A stretch of 64,000 nt of DNA, from NCBI RefSeq assembly GCF_001412595.2, contig NZ_CP012640.2, forward strand, positions 4,712,001-4,776,000. The letters are read 5' to 3'. Under the pieces are notes generated by a model that did no database searches, was not told the origin of the DNA, and saw only the letters and a list, made by a program, of their open reading frames with translations. The first letter of the stretch is position 1. Every line of letters starts with the position of its first letter. The translations under genes were made by a program, and so were the position numbers. Of the stretch, positions 25,843 to 36,094 are shown piece by piece. The DNA comes from Massilia sp. WG5. Its GTDB lineage: Bacteria; Pseudomonadota; Gammaproteobacteria; Burkholderiales; Burkholderiaceae_D.

Positions 25843-26184
25843 ATGTCCAACAAGAAATTTGCCGTCAGCCTGCTCGCCGCCCTGTCCGTTTCCGGCTTCG
25901 CCGCCGCCGCCGAAACCCCGGCCAGCTTCGATCCGTCGAAGTGCAAGGTCGAGTACCCGAAAGCGTCGCTGATGAACGAAGAGCAGGGCGTGACCTCGAT
26001 GTCGTTCCAGATCAACGCCGACGGCTCCGTGGCCGATTCGAAGCTGGAAAAGTCGAGCGGTTTCAAAGGCCTGGACAAGGCAGCCCTGAAAGGCCTGTCG
26101 GCCTGCAAGTTCAAGCCGGGCACCAAGGATGGCGCGCCGGCCCAGACCTGGACCAAGGTCGACTACGCCTGGAAGCTGGACTGA
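25843..26184 (+). CDS. Secreted TonB C-terminal-like domain protein
   Basis: The 113-residue product begins with a signal peptide (KKFAVSLLAALSVSGFAAA|AET). The mature part, CKVEYPKASLMNEEQGVTSMSFQINADGSVADSKLEKSSGFKGLDKAALKGLSACKFKPG, follows the TonB C-terminal fold: Y-P-x-x-S, E-E-x-G-x-V, G-x-V-x-x-S, SSGF-x-x-LD-x-A-A, C-x-F-x-P. It has no N-terminal membrane anchor or Pro-rich arm, so it is a stand-alone periplasmic domain and not a working TonB. Two Cys may form a disulfide. Its role is unknown. Confidence 0.8.
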   Translation: MSNKKFAVSLLAALSVSGFAAAAETPASFDPSKCKVEYPKASLMNEEQGVTSMSFQINADGSVADSKLEKSSGFKGLDKAALKGLSACKFKPGTKDGAPAQTWTKVDYAWKLD

Positions 26185-27218
26185 TCTGCTTCCTCCCCGC
26201 AGTACGAAAACCGGCCCGCGTGGCCGGTTTGTCGTTCAGGAGGGCACACCGTGCTGCACGGCACCCCGTCCTTCAGGAAATACAAGGGCCGTTGCTTGCT
26301 CTCGTCGAACATGCGGGCAAGATACTCGCCGATGATGCCGATGCTGGACAGTTGCAGGCCGCCGAGGAACATGATGGCCGTCAGCAGCGAGGGATAGCCC
26401 GGCACGGGATTGCCGACGACAAGCGTGCGCACCACGATGTACAGGCCATAGGCGAACGCGCCCGAGGCACTGCACAGGCCGACATACGTAGCGACCTTGA
26501 GCGGCATGCAGCTGAACGACGTGATGCCTTCCAGTGCAAAGTTCCACAGTTTCCAATAGTTCCACTTGCTGGCGCCGGCATGGCGTGGTGCACGCTGGTA
26601 GGGCACCGCTTTCTGCGGATAGCCGATCCACGCGAACATGCCCTTCATGAAGCGGTGCTGCTCGCGCATCTGGCACACCGCGTGCACCGCGCGCCGGCTG
26701 AGCAGCCGGAAGTCGCCGGTGTCTTCCGGGATGCGCACCCGGCTCATTTTCTGGATGAGCCGGTAGAACAGGAAGGCCGTCAGTCTTTTCGCCGCGCTCT
26801 CGCCGTTGCGGCAGGTGCGCTTGGCGTACACGACGTCGTAGCCGTCGAGCCAGTGCGCGACCAGCTCGGGAATCAGTTCGGGAGGATCCTGCAGGTCGGC
26901 GTCGATCACGACCACGGCATCGGTGTCGGCATGGTCGAGACCGGCCGTGAGCGCGATCTCCTTGCCGAAGTTGCGCGACAGGTCGACCAGCATCACGCGC
27001 GCGTCGTGCTCGGCGAGCTGGCGGATCGCGTCCAGCGTGGCGTCGATGCTGCCGTCGTTGACGTAGATGATCTTGGCGGGCAGCGCCAGCCCGTCGAGCA
27101 CCGCGCTGAGCCGGGCGTGGAATTCGGGCAGCACTTCCTGCTCGTTGAACACCGGGACCACAACCGACAAGGTTCTCGTGTCGCGCGCGCGCAGCTGTTC
27201 GAGTTCGTTTGGATGCAT
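26163..27218 (-). CDS. Family 2 glycosyltransferase, polyprenyl-phosphate type (GtrB/ArnC-like)
   Basis: This enzyme class moves a sugar from a nucleotide donor to a lipid carrier at the inner membrane. The start at 27218 (MHPNELEQL) has GGGAGGG upstream and gives 351 residues. The GT-A fold is seen in LSVVVPVFNEQEVLPEF, VNDGSIDAT, the catalytic DADLQDPPELIPEL and DTGDFRLLSRR. Two membrane helices near the C-terminus (VGLCSASGAFAYGLYIVVRTLV and LLTAIMFLGGLQLSSIGIIGEYLARM) are typical of GtrB. The C-terminal tail overlaps the convergent upstream gene by 22 bp. It is preceded by a large membrane protein gene. Confidence 0.9.
   Translation of the reverse strand: MHPNELEQLRARDTRTLSVVVPVFNEQEVLPEFHARLSAVLDGLALPAKIIYVNDGSIDATLDAIRQLAEHDARVMLVDLSRNFGKEIALTAGLDHADTDAVVVIDADLQDPPELIPELVAHWLDGYDVVYAKRTCRNGESAAKRLTAFLFYRLIQKMSRVRIPEDTGDFRLLSRRAVHAVCQMREQHRFMKGMFAWIGYPQKAVPYQRAPRHAGASKWNYWKLWNFALEGITSFSCMPLKVATYVGLCSASGAFAYGLYIVVRTLVVGNPVPGYPSLLTAIMFLGGLQLSSIGIIGEYLARMFDESKQRPLYFLKDGVPCSTVCPPERQTGHAGRFSYCGEEADQSSFQA
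26209..26230 (+). terminator. Terminator hairpin after the TonB_C-like gene
   Basis: AACCGGCC-CGCGT-GGCCGGTT forms a perfect 8-bp stem followed by a short T run. The same stem with a one-base loop change recurs at 29952. It lies within the 3' end of the convergent glycosyltransferase frame. Confidence 0.6.
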
Positions 27219-27286
27219 CGTCAGGCCCTCCCGCCAGAAAAATCCCATGCCAGCCCAGTCGCAGGCCCGCGCCGCCATCCTGCCGC

Positions 27287-28816
27287 TCAGTCGGCCATGG
27301 CCCGCCGGCCGGCCACGCGCGCCAGGACGGGCTGCAGCACCGAATAATGCTTGTCACGGTAGAGCTCGTGAAAGCGTCCGTTTTCCAGCAGCAGCTGGCG
27401 GATCGGCGCGTCGAGCGGCAGCACGGCCAGGTCGACCCCCATGCGTTCGAACTTCGCCTGCCAGCCGTCCGCCCCTTGGTAGACGCGCAGGTATTCCTTG
27501 ATGAACTTGTCGCCATACATGTCGGCCCGTCCATCCACCGCGACCCTGGCATGCGGCGCCAGCCGGTAGATCAGGTAGCCGCCATCGCCGTATTCGTTGA
27601 GCAGCTTGCCGCCCAATCCGTGCGCCACGATGAAATCGACCGCGCCTTCGGCCAGCACCTTGCCGGGCCGGCGTTCCGCCTGCGTCTGTTCGCCATGCAC
27701 ATAGGCGGGCAGGCACAGGGCGATCGTGCACGCTACCAGCCAGTTGAGCCCGTATTCATACTTGCCGAGCTCCTGGCCATGGCCGCGCCGCGCCATGTAC
27801 CAGCGAACCGGCCGCAGTCCGAGGACGAAGGCCTTGAGGGCGGCGGACGGCCCGCGCGCCAGGGCCAGCGCGGTGAACGGGACCAGCACCAGCACGGCCA
27901 GCGGCACATGGCGTTTGGAGATGTAGCCGGCCACGATAAAGACCAGCGGCAGCGCCAGTTCGGTCAGGTCGGGCTTGCGCGCGCCGTAGACGGCCGCCAC
28001 GAAGAACATCAGCACCAGCAACAGGTAAGCCTGCGACTGGGCGTCGTGAAAATCCGGGCTCTGCCACTCCTGGATCAGCTGGTTGACCTGCATGCCGACC
28101 ACCTGCAGCGGGTACAGCCAGCGCTCGAACAGCCCGGGATTCGCGAGGCTGGCGATCACGACCAGGAACACCGCCTGTGACAGGCGCACCAGCCGCCGCT
28201 TCGCGGCCGGATCGCGCGCCGGTCCGCCCGCCCACGCCATCCACTCGCACGCGGTGAACAAGAGCAGCAGGGCGATCCCGACCGCATACGCGGCGTGCGC
28301 ATTCACCCACACCACCATGACGAAGGGCAGGACGACAAGGGGCCTGGTGGCATGCTCGTACTTAAAGCGGAGCAATACCGCCAGGTAGATTGCGAAGCAC
28401 ACATAGGTGAGCAGTTGCGGCCGCGGCGACATGGCGGCGGCAAAGGCGTATGCCCCGATCAGCAGCGGCGGCCAGGTGGTCGCCGCGCTGGCCAGGCGGC
28501 GCGCTGTCGTGAACGATATGGCCAGCGCGCTCACGATCAGCGTTGCGGCCAGCAGGCGCACGCCCGTCGTGCCGAGCCCGGCGGAGGTCGCGTACAGCAG
28601 CACCTCGAACAGCCACTCGTGCAAGACCCAGGGATGTCCCGCCCGGGTATGCGAAAAGACATCGCCAGCCGGCAGTGCTGCGTGAGCGACGATATACTCG
28701 CCGGTTTTGAGGTGCCAGAAGTAATCCGGGTCGGTCAGCGGCAGCTGGGTCAGCAGCACGACGAACACCGCGAAGGCGACGAGGCTGGTCTTGCTCAGCT
28801 GCAGGATTCGGACCAT
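27287..28816 (-). CDS. Polytopic membrane protein, glycosyltransferase-C-like
   Basis: The 509-residue product has about ten hydrophobic helices and a soluble C-terminal domain of about 130 residues (AHGLGGKLLNEYGDGGYLIYRLAPHARVAVDGRADMYGD). The early loop DPDYFWHLKTGEYIV resembles the first periplasmic loop of GT-C enzymes, in which an acidic pair binds the metal or lipid-linked donor. It is encoded 68 bp before the polyprenyl-phosphate glycosyltransferase, which makes a lipid-linked-sugar pathway likely. Neither sugar nor acceptor can be named. ATG 28816 was taken; it is the first in frame. Confidence 0.65.
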   Translation of the reverse strand: MVRILQLSKTSLVAFAVFVVLLTQLPLTDPDYFWHLKTGEYIVAHAALPAGDVFSHTRAGHPWVLHEWLFEVLLYATSAGLGTTGVRLLAATLIVSALAISFTTARRLASAATTWPPLLIGAYAFAAAMSPRPQLLTYVCFAIYLAVLLRFKYEHATRPLVVLPFVMVVWVNAHAAYAVGIALLLLFTACEWMAWAGGPARDPAAKRRLVRLSQAVFLVVIASLANPGLFERWLYPLQVVGMQVNQLIQEWQSPDFHDAQSQAYLLLVLMFFVAAVYGARKPDLTELALPLVFIVAGYISKRHVPLAVLVLVPFTALALARGPSAALKAFVLGLRPVRWYMARRGHGQELGKYEYGLNWLVACTIALCLPAYVHGEQTQAERRPGKVLAEGAVDFIVAHGLGGKLLNEYGDGGYLIYRLAPHARVAVDGRADMYGDKFIKEYLRVYQGADGWQAKFERMGVDLAVLPLDAPIRQLLLENGRFHELYRDKHYSVLQPVLARVAGRRAMAD

Positions 28817-28960
28817 GTCGAGTTGCCGGATTGGACATCGATATCAATGGAGTGATCCTATCTGCTGCCTGCACGATCGTGAAGTTACAACTGCCTAAAC
28901 TCGCTAGTACTTTTGTACGGGTTTTGAAAACCTGAACCGGCTGCGCGGTCCGTTTGCCGC

Positions 28961-29244
28961 TTACGGCGCCGGTCGCACCAGTCCATGCCTGAACACGTAA
29001 TCCACCACCTGGTGGCCGACCGCGAGGCCGGCGGTCTTGTCGGATGGCCAGTGCACACCGGCGTAGATGCGGCTTTGCCGGCATCGTTCCCGGCCTGCGT
29101 GAAACTGCTGTAGCTGCGCGGCCAGGCCGGCCTGGCAGGAAGGGCAGGAAGGGCAGGGCGGCGTGAAATCGGGCCCGCTCGGGTTGCTGCAACGAGCATG
29201 GGAAGACACAGGGTGCAGAGCAGCGGCTTGAAGCGCAGTTTCAT
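28961..29244 (-). pseudogene. Remnant of a secreted PAP2 / vanadium-haloperoxidase-type phosphatase
   Basis: From ATG 29244 one frame gives a signal peptide (MKLRFKPLLCTLCLPMLVAATRAG). After a frameshift near 29175, another frame gives AGLAAQLQQFHAGRERCRQSRIYAGVHWPSDKTAGLAVGHQVVDYVF. The second piece matches the C-terminal PAP2 motif R-I-x-x-G-V-H-x-x-S-D-x-x-x-G. The central part with the K-x6-RP and SGH motifs is missing, so the gene has lost most of its body. The N- and C-terminal pieces are joined by Pro/Cys-rich sequence. Confidence 0.5.
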
Positions 29245-29555
29245 GGCAGGATTCCGGTCGGAAGCGCGAGGAGGACCCGGCGCCCGCCGTGCGCCAGGCG
29301 GACGCTGAAGCGGGTTCGGTAACCCGACGGTACGAGTTCGGCCTTGTCGGAACAAGCACAAGCGGAAGCTGGATTGAGCGGCGACAGGGGCAATTCCATC
29401 CAGAATCGAAATTTCCTTAAGCTCGCGCAACACGCATACGCTTTCTGTTACACATCTGTGGCGTCTTGTTTCGGTTGTAAGCACTTGCATCAAAACCACT
29501 GCTTCGTGGTTCAGGTCGCTATAGTGGATTCACACCAACCGAAAGGAGAAGCATC
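29245..29555. other. Intergenic region upstream of YXWGXW gene
   Basis: There is no gene in this 311-bp gap. TATAGT near 29520 (GTCGCTATAGTGG) is a possible minus-10 about 35 bp before the next start, without a clear minus-35. AAAGGAG precedes the gene at 29540-29546. A frame running left through the area has no supporting features. Confidence 0.35.
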
Positions 29556-29930
29556 ATGAAACGAATCCTCTGTGCCGCTGCCGCAGCCCTGATCAGCACC
29601 GCCGCCTTCGTGCCGGCGCAGGCCTTCGCGAAAGGTGACGTGCTGGTCGTCCGCACCGCGCCGCCGGCGCCGCGCCACGAAGCCGTGCCGCATGCACGCC
29701 GCGGCTACGAATGGGCCCCGGGCTACTGGAACTGGAACGGCCACCGCTATGTGTGGGTCAAAGGGCATTACGAAAAAGTCCGCAAGGGCTACACCTACCA
29801 CCGTCCGGAATGGCGCCAGGGCGACAATGGCTGGACCCTGGAGCGCGGCGGCTGGCGTCACGGCGACCGCGACGGCGACGGCGTGCCGAACCGCGTCGAC
29901 GACCACCCGAACAATCCGCACCGTTCGTAA
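29556..29930 (+). CDS. YXWGXW repeat-containing secreted protein
   Basis: The 124-residue product has a signal peptide ([26 protein letters not shown]). The mature region contains aromatic repeats [39 protein letters not shown], the pattern of the YXWGXW / WXXGXXR family. A charged tail [22 protein letters not shown] resembles a thrombospondin type-3 calcium repeat (DxDGDGVPNxxDxxPxxP). AAAGGAG lies 9 bp upstream. The function of this periplasmic or outer-membrane-associated family is not established. Confidence 0.82.
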   Translation: MKRILCAAAAALISTAAFVPAQAFAKGDVLVVRTAPPAPRHEAVPHARRGYEWAPGYWNWNGHRYVWVKGHYEKVRKGYTYHRPEWRQGDNGWTLERGGWRHGDRDGDGVPNRVDDHPNNPHRS

Positions 29931-29951
29931 GCATGCACGCTGAAATGCAAG

Positions 29952-29982
29952 AACCGGCCCTCGTGGCCGGTTTTTTGTTTTT
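29952..29982 (+). terminator. Rho-independent terminator after YXWGXW gene
   Basis: AACCGGCC-CTCGT-GGCCGGTT is followed by TTTTTTGTTTTT. It ends the transcript of the gene that stops at 29930. Confidence 0.85.
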
Positions 29983-30057
29983 GGAGTGAGGCCGCGCAAG
30001 CCCGGCCGTATGCGGGATACCTAGCATGGGAAGTCCGATCATTATCGGAAAAACATC

Positions 30058-30438
30058 ATGCGTGGTATTTCTGTTAAGAAATTTATTCTTGTTGCGCTGT
30101 CGCTGCCCTGCTGCCTGGCCAAGGCCGTCGTGCTGGAGTGTCCCGTGAATGCGCCGGCCGAATGGAAAGTGGCCAAAGCCAGGCTGGACCGGGTGCGCGT
30201 ATTCGGCCCCGGGTCGGAAGGCTTGCCGGACAAGGAGTGGCAGGCGGGCGGCGTCCTGTTCCAGTCATGGAAGATCAAGACCGGCGCCCGCCGCGCGGCC
30301 TACCAGGTCGACTGCCTGTACACCGGCACCCCGCGCTTCATCCGCTTCGACGCGCGCAGCACGGCGCGCTGTGTGGCCAAGCGGCGGGTGAGGGCGGATA
30401 CGCTGATGAACGGGTCGATGGAATTTCGCTGCCGATAA
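30058..30438 (+). CDS. Small secreted protein, STY0301-like
   Basis: The 126-residue product has a signal peptide (KKFILVALSLPCCLAKA|VVLECP). The mature part (VLECPVNAPAEWKVAKARLDRVRVFGPGSEG, KTGARRAAYQVDCLYTGTPRFIRFDARSTARCVAK) follows the layout of STY0301-family proteins: ECP near the start, a W and an L-x-x-V-x-V-F segment, then a C-x-Y and a final Cys. The family has no known function. I judge the resemblance from memory of the pattern, so it is tentative. An in-frame ATG is the only reasonable start. Confidence 0.6.
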   Translation: MRGISVKKFILVALSLPCCLAKAVVLECPVNAPAEWKVAKARLDRVRVFGPGSEGLPDKEWQAGGVLFQSWKIKTGARRAAYQVDCLYTGTPRFIRFDARSTARCVAKRRVRADTLMNGSMEFRCR

Positions 30439-30482
30439 ATCGAGCGAAATAAAAGTAGCGAAATAAAAGGAGCGAAAAAACA

Positions 30483-30512
30483 AAAAGCCCGGTCTTGCGA
30501 ACCGGGCTTTTC
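30483..30512 (+). terminator. Bidirectional terminator between small secreted gene and tRNA-His
   Basis: AAAGCCCGGT-TCTTGCGA-ACCGGGCTTT forms a long stem with A and T runs on either side, so it can stop both the rightward gene and the leftward tRNA-His transcript. Confidence 0.85.
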
Positions 30513-30522
30513 GTTGAATTCT

Positions 30523-30599
30523 TGGGGTGGCTGATGGGACTCGAACCCACGACAACAGGAATCACAATCCTGGACTCTACCAACTGAGCTACAGCCACC
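30523..30599 (-). tRNA. tRNA-His (GTG)
   Basis: On the minus strand the sequence folds as a cloverleaf. The acceptor GGTGGCTG pairs with CAGCCACC, with the extra 5' G of histidine tRNAs. The D-loop region is TAGCTCAGTTGGTAGAG, the anticodon loop is ATTGTGATT (anticodon GTG), and the T-loop is GGTTCGAGTCC. The 3' CCA is encoded. Confidence 0.97.
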
Positions 30600-30614
30600 A
30601 CTGTTTTCTTACTG

Positions 30615-30637
30615 CTGTCTCGTTGTTGCCGAGACAG
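30615..30637 (-). other. Hairpin in the tRNA-His 5' leader
   Basis: CTGTCTCG-N7-CGAGACAG is a perfect 8-bp inverted repeat between the promoter and the mature 5' end. It would form a stem in the precursor just ahead of the RNase P site. Confidence 0.5.
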
Positions 30638-30643
30638 AACGAG

Positions 30644-30672
30644 ATTATAGCGGCACCTTCTCCATCTGGCAA
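30644..30672 (-). promoter_or_regulatory. Sigma-70-type promoter of tRNA-His
   Basis: On the minus strand TTGCCA (30667-30672) and TATAAT (30644-30649) are separated by exactly 17 bp, about 45 bp before the tRNA. Confidence 0.8.
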
Positions 30673-30674
30673 AT

Positions 30675-31538
30675 CTAAATGTGCCCAGCAGTGCGGAACC
30701 CGGCAAAATCGGTTTCCTGGACCGGCGGATCGATGCCGACCAGGCTGTTGAACGCCGCCGACAGGGCGGTGGCGCTGGCGCTCGTATAAGCTTCCACGCG
30801 CGCCGCTTCGTTGGCAGCGGCAGGGCGCAGCAGATCGCCGGCTTCCAGCAGGCGCCCGAGCTGGCGCGCGACCGCCTCGCCGGTATCGACCAGGGTCACG
30901 TCATCGAAGCCCTGGTCGGCGATCACGCGCTCGATCGAGGCCTGCACCAGCGGATAGTGGGTGCAGCCCAGCACCAGGGTGTCGGCGCCTTGCGCCAGCA
31001 GCGGGGCGATGTAGCGCTCCAGCATGGCGGCGGTGTCGTGCGAATCGAGCTCGCCGAATTCGATCTGGTCGGCCAGGCCCTGGCAGGGCTGCAGCAGGAA
31101 CTGCGCGCCGGTCGCTTCGGCGATCTGGTCGCGCAGCTGCAGGAACTTGGCGCCGGCCAGGGTGCGCTCGGTGGCCAGCACGCCGATCCTGCCGTTCCGG
31201 CTCGCCGCGGCGGCCGGCTTCAGGCCGGGCTCGACGCCGACGATGGGCATGTCCGGCATGCGCGCGCGCAGCAGCTTCACGGCGGCCACGGTCGCGGTGT
31301 TGCAGGCCACGACCAGCGCCTTTGCGCCTTTCGCGACGAGGAAGCGGGCGATCGCCAGCGAGCGTTCGGCCACGACCTCCTCGGGCTTGTCGCCGTAGGG
31401 GGCGAAGCCGGAGTCGGCCACGTAGATCAGGTGTTCGTGCGGCAGCTGGGCGCGCACATGGCGCAGGACGGAGAAGCCGCCGACGCCGGAATCGAAGATG
31501 CCGACCGGGGCGTCGTGGGGGAAGTGGGGAGTGCTCAT
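30675..31538 (-). CDS. murI: Glutamate racemase
   Basis: MurI converts L- to D-glutamate for peptidoglycan. The 287-residue product has the full set of motifs: GIFDSGVGGFSVLRHV with catalytic Asp16, YVADSGFAPYGDKP, VACNTATVAAV with Cys79, and VLGCTHYPLV with Cys192, the two Cys acting as opposed acid and base. No ribosome site is clear ahead of the ATG. The gene follows fumarase in the same direction, separated by a palindromic repeat. Confidence 0.96.
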   Translation of the reverse strand: MSTPHFPHDAPVGIFDSGVGGFSVLRHVRAQLPHEHLIYVADSGFAPYGDKPEEVVAERSLAIARFLVAKGAKALVVACNTATVAAVKLLRARMPDMPIVGVEPGLKPAAAASRNGRIGVLATERTLAGAKFLQLRDQIAEATGAQFLLQPCQGLADQIEFGELDSHDTAAMLERYIAPLLAQGADTLVLGCTHYPLVQASIERVIADQGFDDVTLVDTGEAVARQLGRLLEAGDLLRPAAANEAARVEAYTSASATALSAAFNSLVGIDPPVQETDFAGFRTAGHI

Positions 31539-31561
31539 GGAGGAATACTAACTCAGCGGGC

Positions 31562-31590
31562 GTAGGGTGGGCACCCCGTGCCCACCCTAC
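31562..31590. repeat. REP-like palindrome between fumarase and murI
   Basis: GTAGGGTGGGCAC-CCC-GTGCCCACCCTAC is a perfect 13-bp stem with a 3-base loop. There is no T run, so it is more like a dispersed palindromic repeat than a classic terminator, although it may stop or stabilise the fumarase mRNA. Confidence 0.6.
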
Positions 31591-31594
31591 CTTA

Positions 31595-33130
31595 TCAGGC
31601 GACGCTGACCGGAATACCCTTCAGCGACTCGATCTTCGCCGACCATTCCTTCGGACCGGTCTGGTGCACCGAGGTGCCGGTCGAATCGACGGCGACGGTC
31701 ACCGGCATGTCCTTCACTTCGAACTCGTAGATCGCTTCCATGCCCAGGTCTTCGAAGCCGACCACCTTGGCCGACTTGATCGCCTTCGAGACCAGGTAGG
31801 CCGAACCGCCGACTGCCATCAGGTAGGCCGACTTGTGGTTCTTGATCGCCTCGATGGCGGCCGGGCCGCGCTCGGCCTTGCCGATCATGGCGATCAGGCC
31901 GGTCTGCTCGAGCATCATGTCGGTGAACTTGTCCATGCGGGTCGCGGTGGTCGGGCCTGCCGGGCCAACCACTTCGTCACGCACCGGGTCGACCGGGCCG
32001 ACGTAGTAAATAACGCGATTCGTGAAGTCCACCGGCAGCTGCTCGCCCTTGGCCAGCATGTCCTGGATGCGCTTGTGGGCGGCGTCGCGGCCGGTCAGCA
32101 TCTTGCCGTTCAGGAGCAGGGTCTGGCCCGGCTGCCAGGACGCGACTTCTTCCTTCGTCAGCGTATCCAGGTTCACGCTCTTGGACTTCTGGGTGTCCGG
32201 GGTCCAGTTCACGTCCGGCCAGGTCGACAGCGCCGGCGGTTCGATGTAGGACGGGCCCGAGCCGTCCAGCACGAAGTGGGCGTGGCGGGTAGCGGCGCAG
32301 TTCGGGATCATCGCCACCGGCTTCGAGGCCGCGTGGGTCGGGTACATGTTGATCTTCACGTCCAGCACGGTGGTCAGGCCGCCCAGGCCCTGGGCGCCGA
32401 TGCCCAGCGCGTTGATCTTGTCGCACAGTTCGATACGCAGTTCTTCCAGCTTGTTCTGCGGGCCGCGCTGCTTCAGTTCGTACATGTCGATGTCTTCCAT
32501 CAGCGACTCTTTCGCCATCAGCATCGCCTTCTCGGCCGAGCCGCCGATACCGATGCCCAGCATGCCCGGCGGGCACCAGCCGGCGCCCATCAGCGGCACG
32601 GTCTTCAGGACCCAGTCGACCAGCGAGTCGGACGGGTTCAGCATCACGAACTTGGTCTTGTTCTCCGAGCCGCCGCCCTTGGCCGCGACCATCACGTCGA
32701 CGGTGTCGCCCGGCACCAGTTCCATGTGCACGACGGCCGGGGTGTTGTCCTTGGTGTTCTTGCGCTCGAAGTGCGGGTCGGCCACGATCGAGGCGCGCAG
32801 CTTGTTGTCGGCGAAGTTGTACGCGCGGCGCACGCCTTCGTTGACGGCGTCGGTGATCGAACCGCTGCCGAAGCCCTCGAAGCGCACGTTCATGCCGACC
32901 TTCAGGAACACGTTGACGATGCCGGTGTCCTGGCAGATCGGACGCTTGCCCTCGGCGCACATGCGCGAGTTGGTCAGGATCTGGGCGATGGCGTCCTTGG
33001 CGGCCGGGCTCTGCTCCGCTTCGTACGCGCGCGCGAGGTGCTGGATGTAGTCGGCCGGGTGGTAGTAGCTGATGTACTGCAGTGCTGCGGCGACGGATTC
33101 GATCAGGTCGTCCTGTTTGATGACAGTCAT
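31595..33130 (-). CDS. Class I fumarate hydratase, iron-sulfur type
   Basis: The enzyme hydrates fumarate to malate in the TCA cycle, using a 4Fe-4S cluster. From ATG 33130 (MTVIKQDDLIESVAAALQYISYYHPADYI) the protein is 511 residues, the length of single-chain FumA-type enzymes. Family motifs include ICQDTGIVNVFLKVG, AKGGGSENKTKFVMLNPSDS and PPGMLGIGIGG in the alpha part. The beta part has PGQTLLLNGKMLTGRDAAHKRI and YYVGPVDP. The open frame extends further upstream, but nothing there resembles the family. It lies 17 bp after the UPF0114 gene. Confidence 0.95.
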   Translation of the reverse strand: MTVIKQDDLIESVAAALQYISYYHPADYIQHLARAYEAEQSPAAKDAIAQILTNSRMCAEGKRPICQDTGIVNVFLKVGMNVRFEGFGSGSITDAVNEGVRRAYNFADNKLRASIVADPHFERKNTKDNTPAVVHMELVPGDTVDVMVAAKGGGSENKTKFVMLNPSDSLVDWVLKTVPLMGAGWCPPGMLGIGIGGSAEKAMLMAKESLMEDIDMYELKQRGPQNKLEELRIELCDKINALGIGAQGLGGLTTVLDVKINMYPTHAASKPVAMIPNCAATRHAHFVLDGSGPSYIEPPALSTWPDVNWTPDTQKSKSVNLDTLTKEEVASWQPGQTLLLNGKMLTGRDAAHKRIQDMLAKGEQLPVDFTNRVIYYVGPVDPVRDEVVGPAGPTTATRMDKFTDMMLEQTGLIAMIGKAERGPAAIEAIKNHKSAYLMAVGGSAYLVSKAIKSAKVVGFEDLGMEAIYEFEVKDMPVTVAVDSTGTSVHQTGPKEWSAKIESLKGIPVSVA

Positions 33131-33147
33131 TTCGTTCTCGTTCAGGG

Positions 33148-33756
33148 TTAGTGTTTGGAGCTGCTTGCGGTGTTGGTCATGATGCGGTCGGTATAGGCGA
33201 TCGCCATCGCCGACAGCAGGAACACGACGTGGATACTGGTCTGTGCGATCAGGGTCTGCGGGTCGTACACCTTCGCGTTGATGAAGGTCTTCAGCAGGTG
33301 GATCGAGGAGATGCCGATGATCGCCATCGCCAGCTTGGTCTTCAGCACGGAGGCGTTCACGTGCGACAGCCATTCCGGCTGGTCCGGATGGTCTTCGAGG
33401 TACATGCGCGACACGAAGGTTTCGTAGCCGCCGACGATCACCATGATCAGCAAATTCGAAATCATCACCACGTCGATCAGGCCCAGCACGACCAGCATGA
33501 TGGTGGTCTCGTTGAGCTTGTCGGGCAGCGGCGCGCCGGGCACCGCCACGGCCTGGAAGATGTGCTGCAGGGCGGCCTCGTTGCCCATCGCGGCAAACAC
33601 CAGGTCCTTCAGCTCGACCCAGAAGTGGAACACGTAGACGCATTGCGCCAGGATCAGGCCGAGGTAGAGGGGCAGTTGCAGCCAGCGGCTGGCAAACATG
33701 AAATTGGCGAGGGCGCTGCGTTTCCGGGCGGGGGGCGTGGCTTGTAAATCGGGCAT
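33148..33756 (-). CDS. UPF0114 (YqhA-like) membrane protein
   Basis: From ATG 33756 (MPDLQATPPARKRSALANFMFASRWLQLPLYLGLILAQCVYVFHF) the product is 202 residues. It has four membrane helices and the family signature ASRWLQLPLYLGL, then DVVMISNLLIMVIVGGYETFVSR and LAMAIIGISSIHLLKTFIN. The function of the family is not known. It is probably co-transcribed with fumarase. The frame reads further upstream, but that part is not family-like. Confidence 0.88.
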   Translation of the reverse strand: MPDLQATPPARKRSALANFMFASRWLQLPLYLGLILAQCVYVFHFWVELKDLVFAAMGNEAALQHIFQAVAVPGAPLPDKLNETTIMLVVLGLIDVVMISNLLIMVIVGGYETFVSRMYLEDHPDQPEWLSHVNASVLKTKLAMAIIGISSIHLLKTFINAKVYDPQTLIAQTSIHVVFLLSAMAIAYTDRIMTNTASSSKH

Positions 33757-33991
33757 CTGCGTTGGGGACTTATAGGGCCGCGGCCCAAGGTCGAGGTCAA
33801 GACAGCTCAACATTCTACACCTGCTGCGCGCCGCTGGCTTGCCCTTCGATGTTCCGGAAAGGTTGGTAGAATGATCTTGGGATGCCGAAGGCGCGCCGCG
33901 GTGCTGCTGCTGCACCGCCCAGTCTGTAAGGGCTCAGTAAGCGAGCGCGCATATGGTATGTGGCAAAACTACTACTACTGTGGAGACTAGC

Positions 33992-35995
<2,004 letters not shown>

Positions 35996-36014
35996 GCGTC
36001 GCTTCCGCGTCGTC

Positions 36015-36034
36015 GTCCCCGCGCAGGCGGGGAC
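36015..36034. repeat. REP-like palindrome after acs
   Basis: GTCCCCGC-GCAG-GCGGGGAC is a perfect 8-bp stem with a GCAG loop, embedded in CGTC...CCAAGT. Repeats of this type are scattered in intergenic DNA of many beta- and gammaproteobacteria. It lies between the acs stop and its terminator. Confidence 0.65.
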
Positions 36035-36059
36035 CCAAGTTCAATCTACAGCAGAGTTG

Positions 36060-36094
36060 ACGCCGCATCCGTGCAAACGGTGCGGCGTTTTTTT
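36060..36094 (+). terminator. Rho-independent terminator of acs
   Basis: ACGCCGCA (36060-36067) pairs with TGCGGCGT (36081-36088), followed by TTTTTTT. It lies just before the 3' end of the convergent KTSC gene. Confidence 0.88.

Noticed and set aside
31322..33151. Long rightward frame opposite fumarase
   Set aside because: It is the antisense of a strongly conserved enzyme and shows only His/Arg/Val-rich low-complexity sequence.
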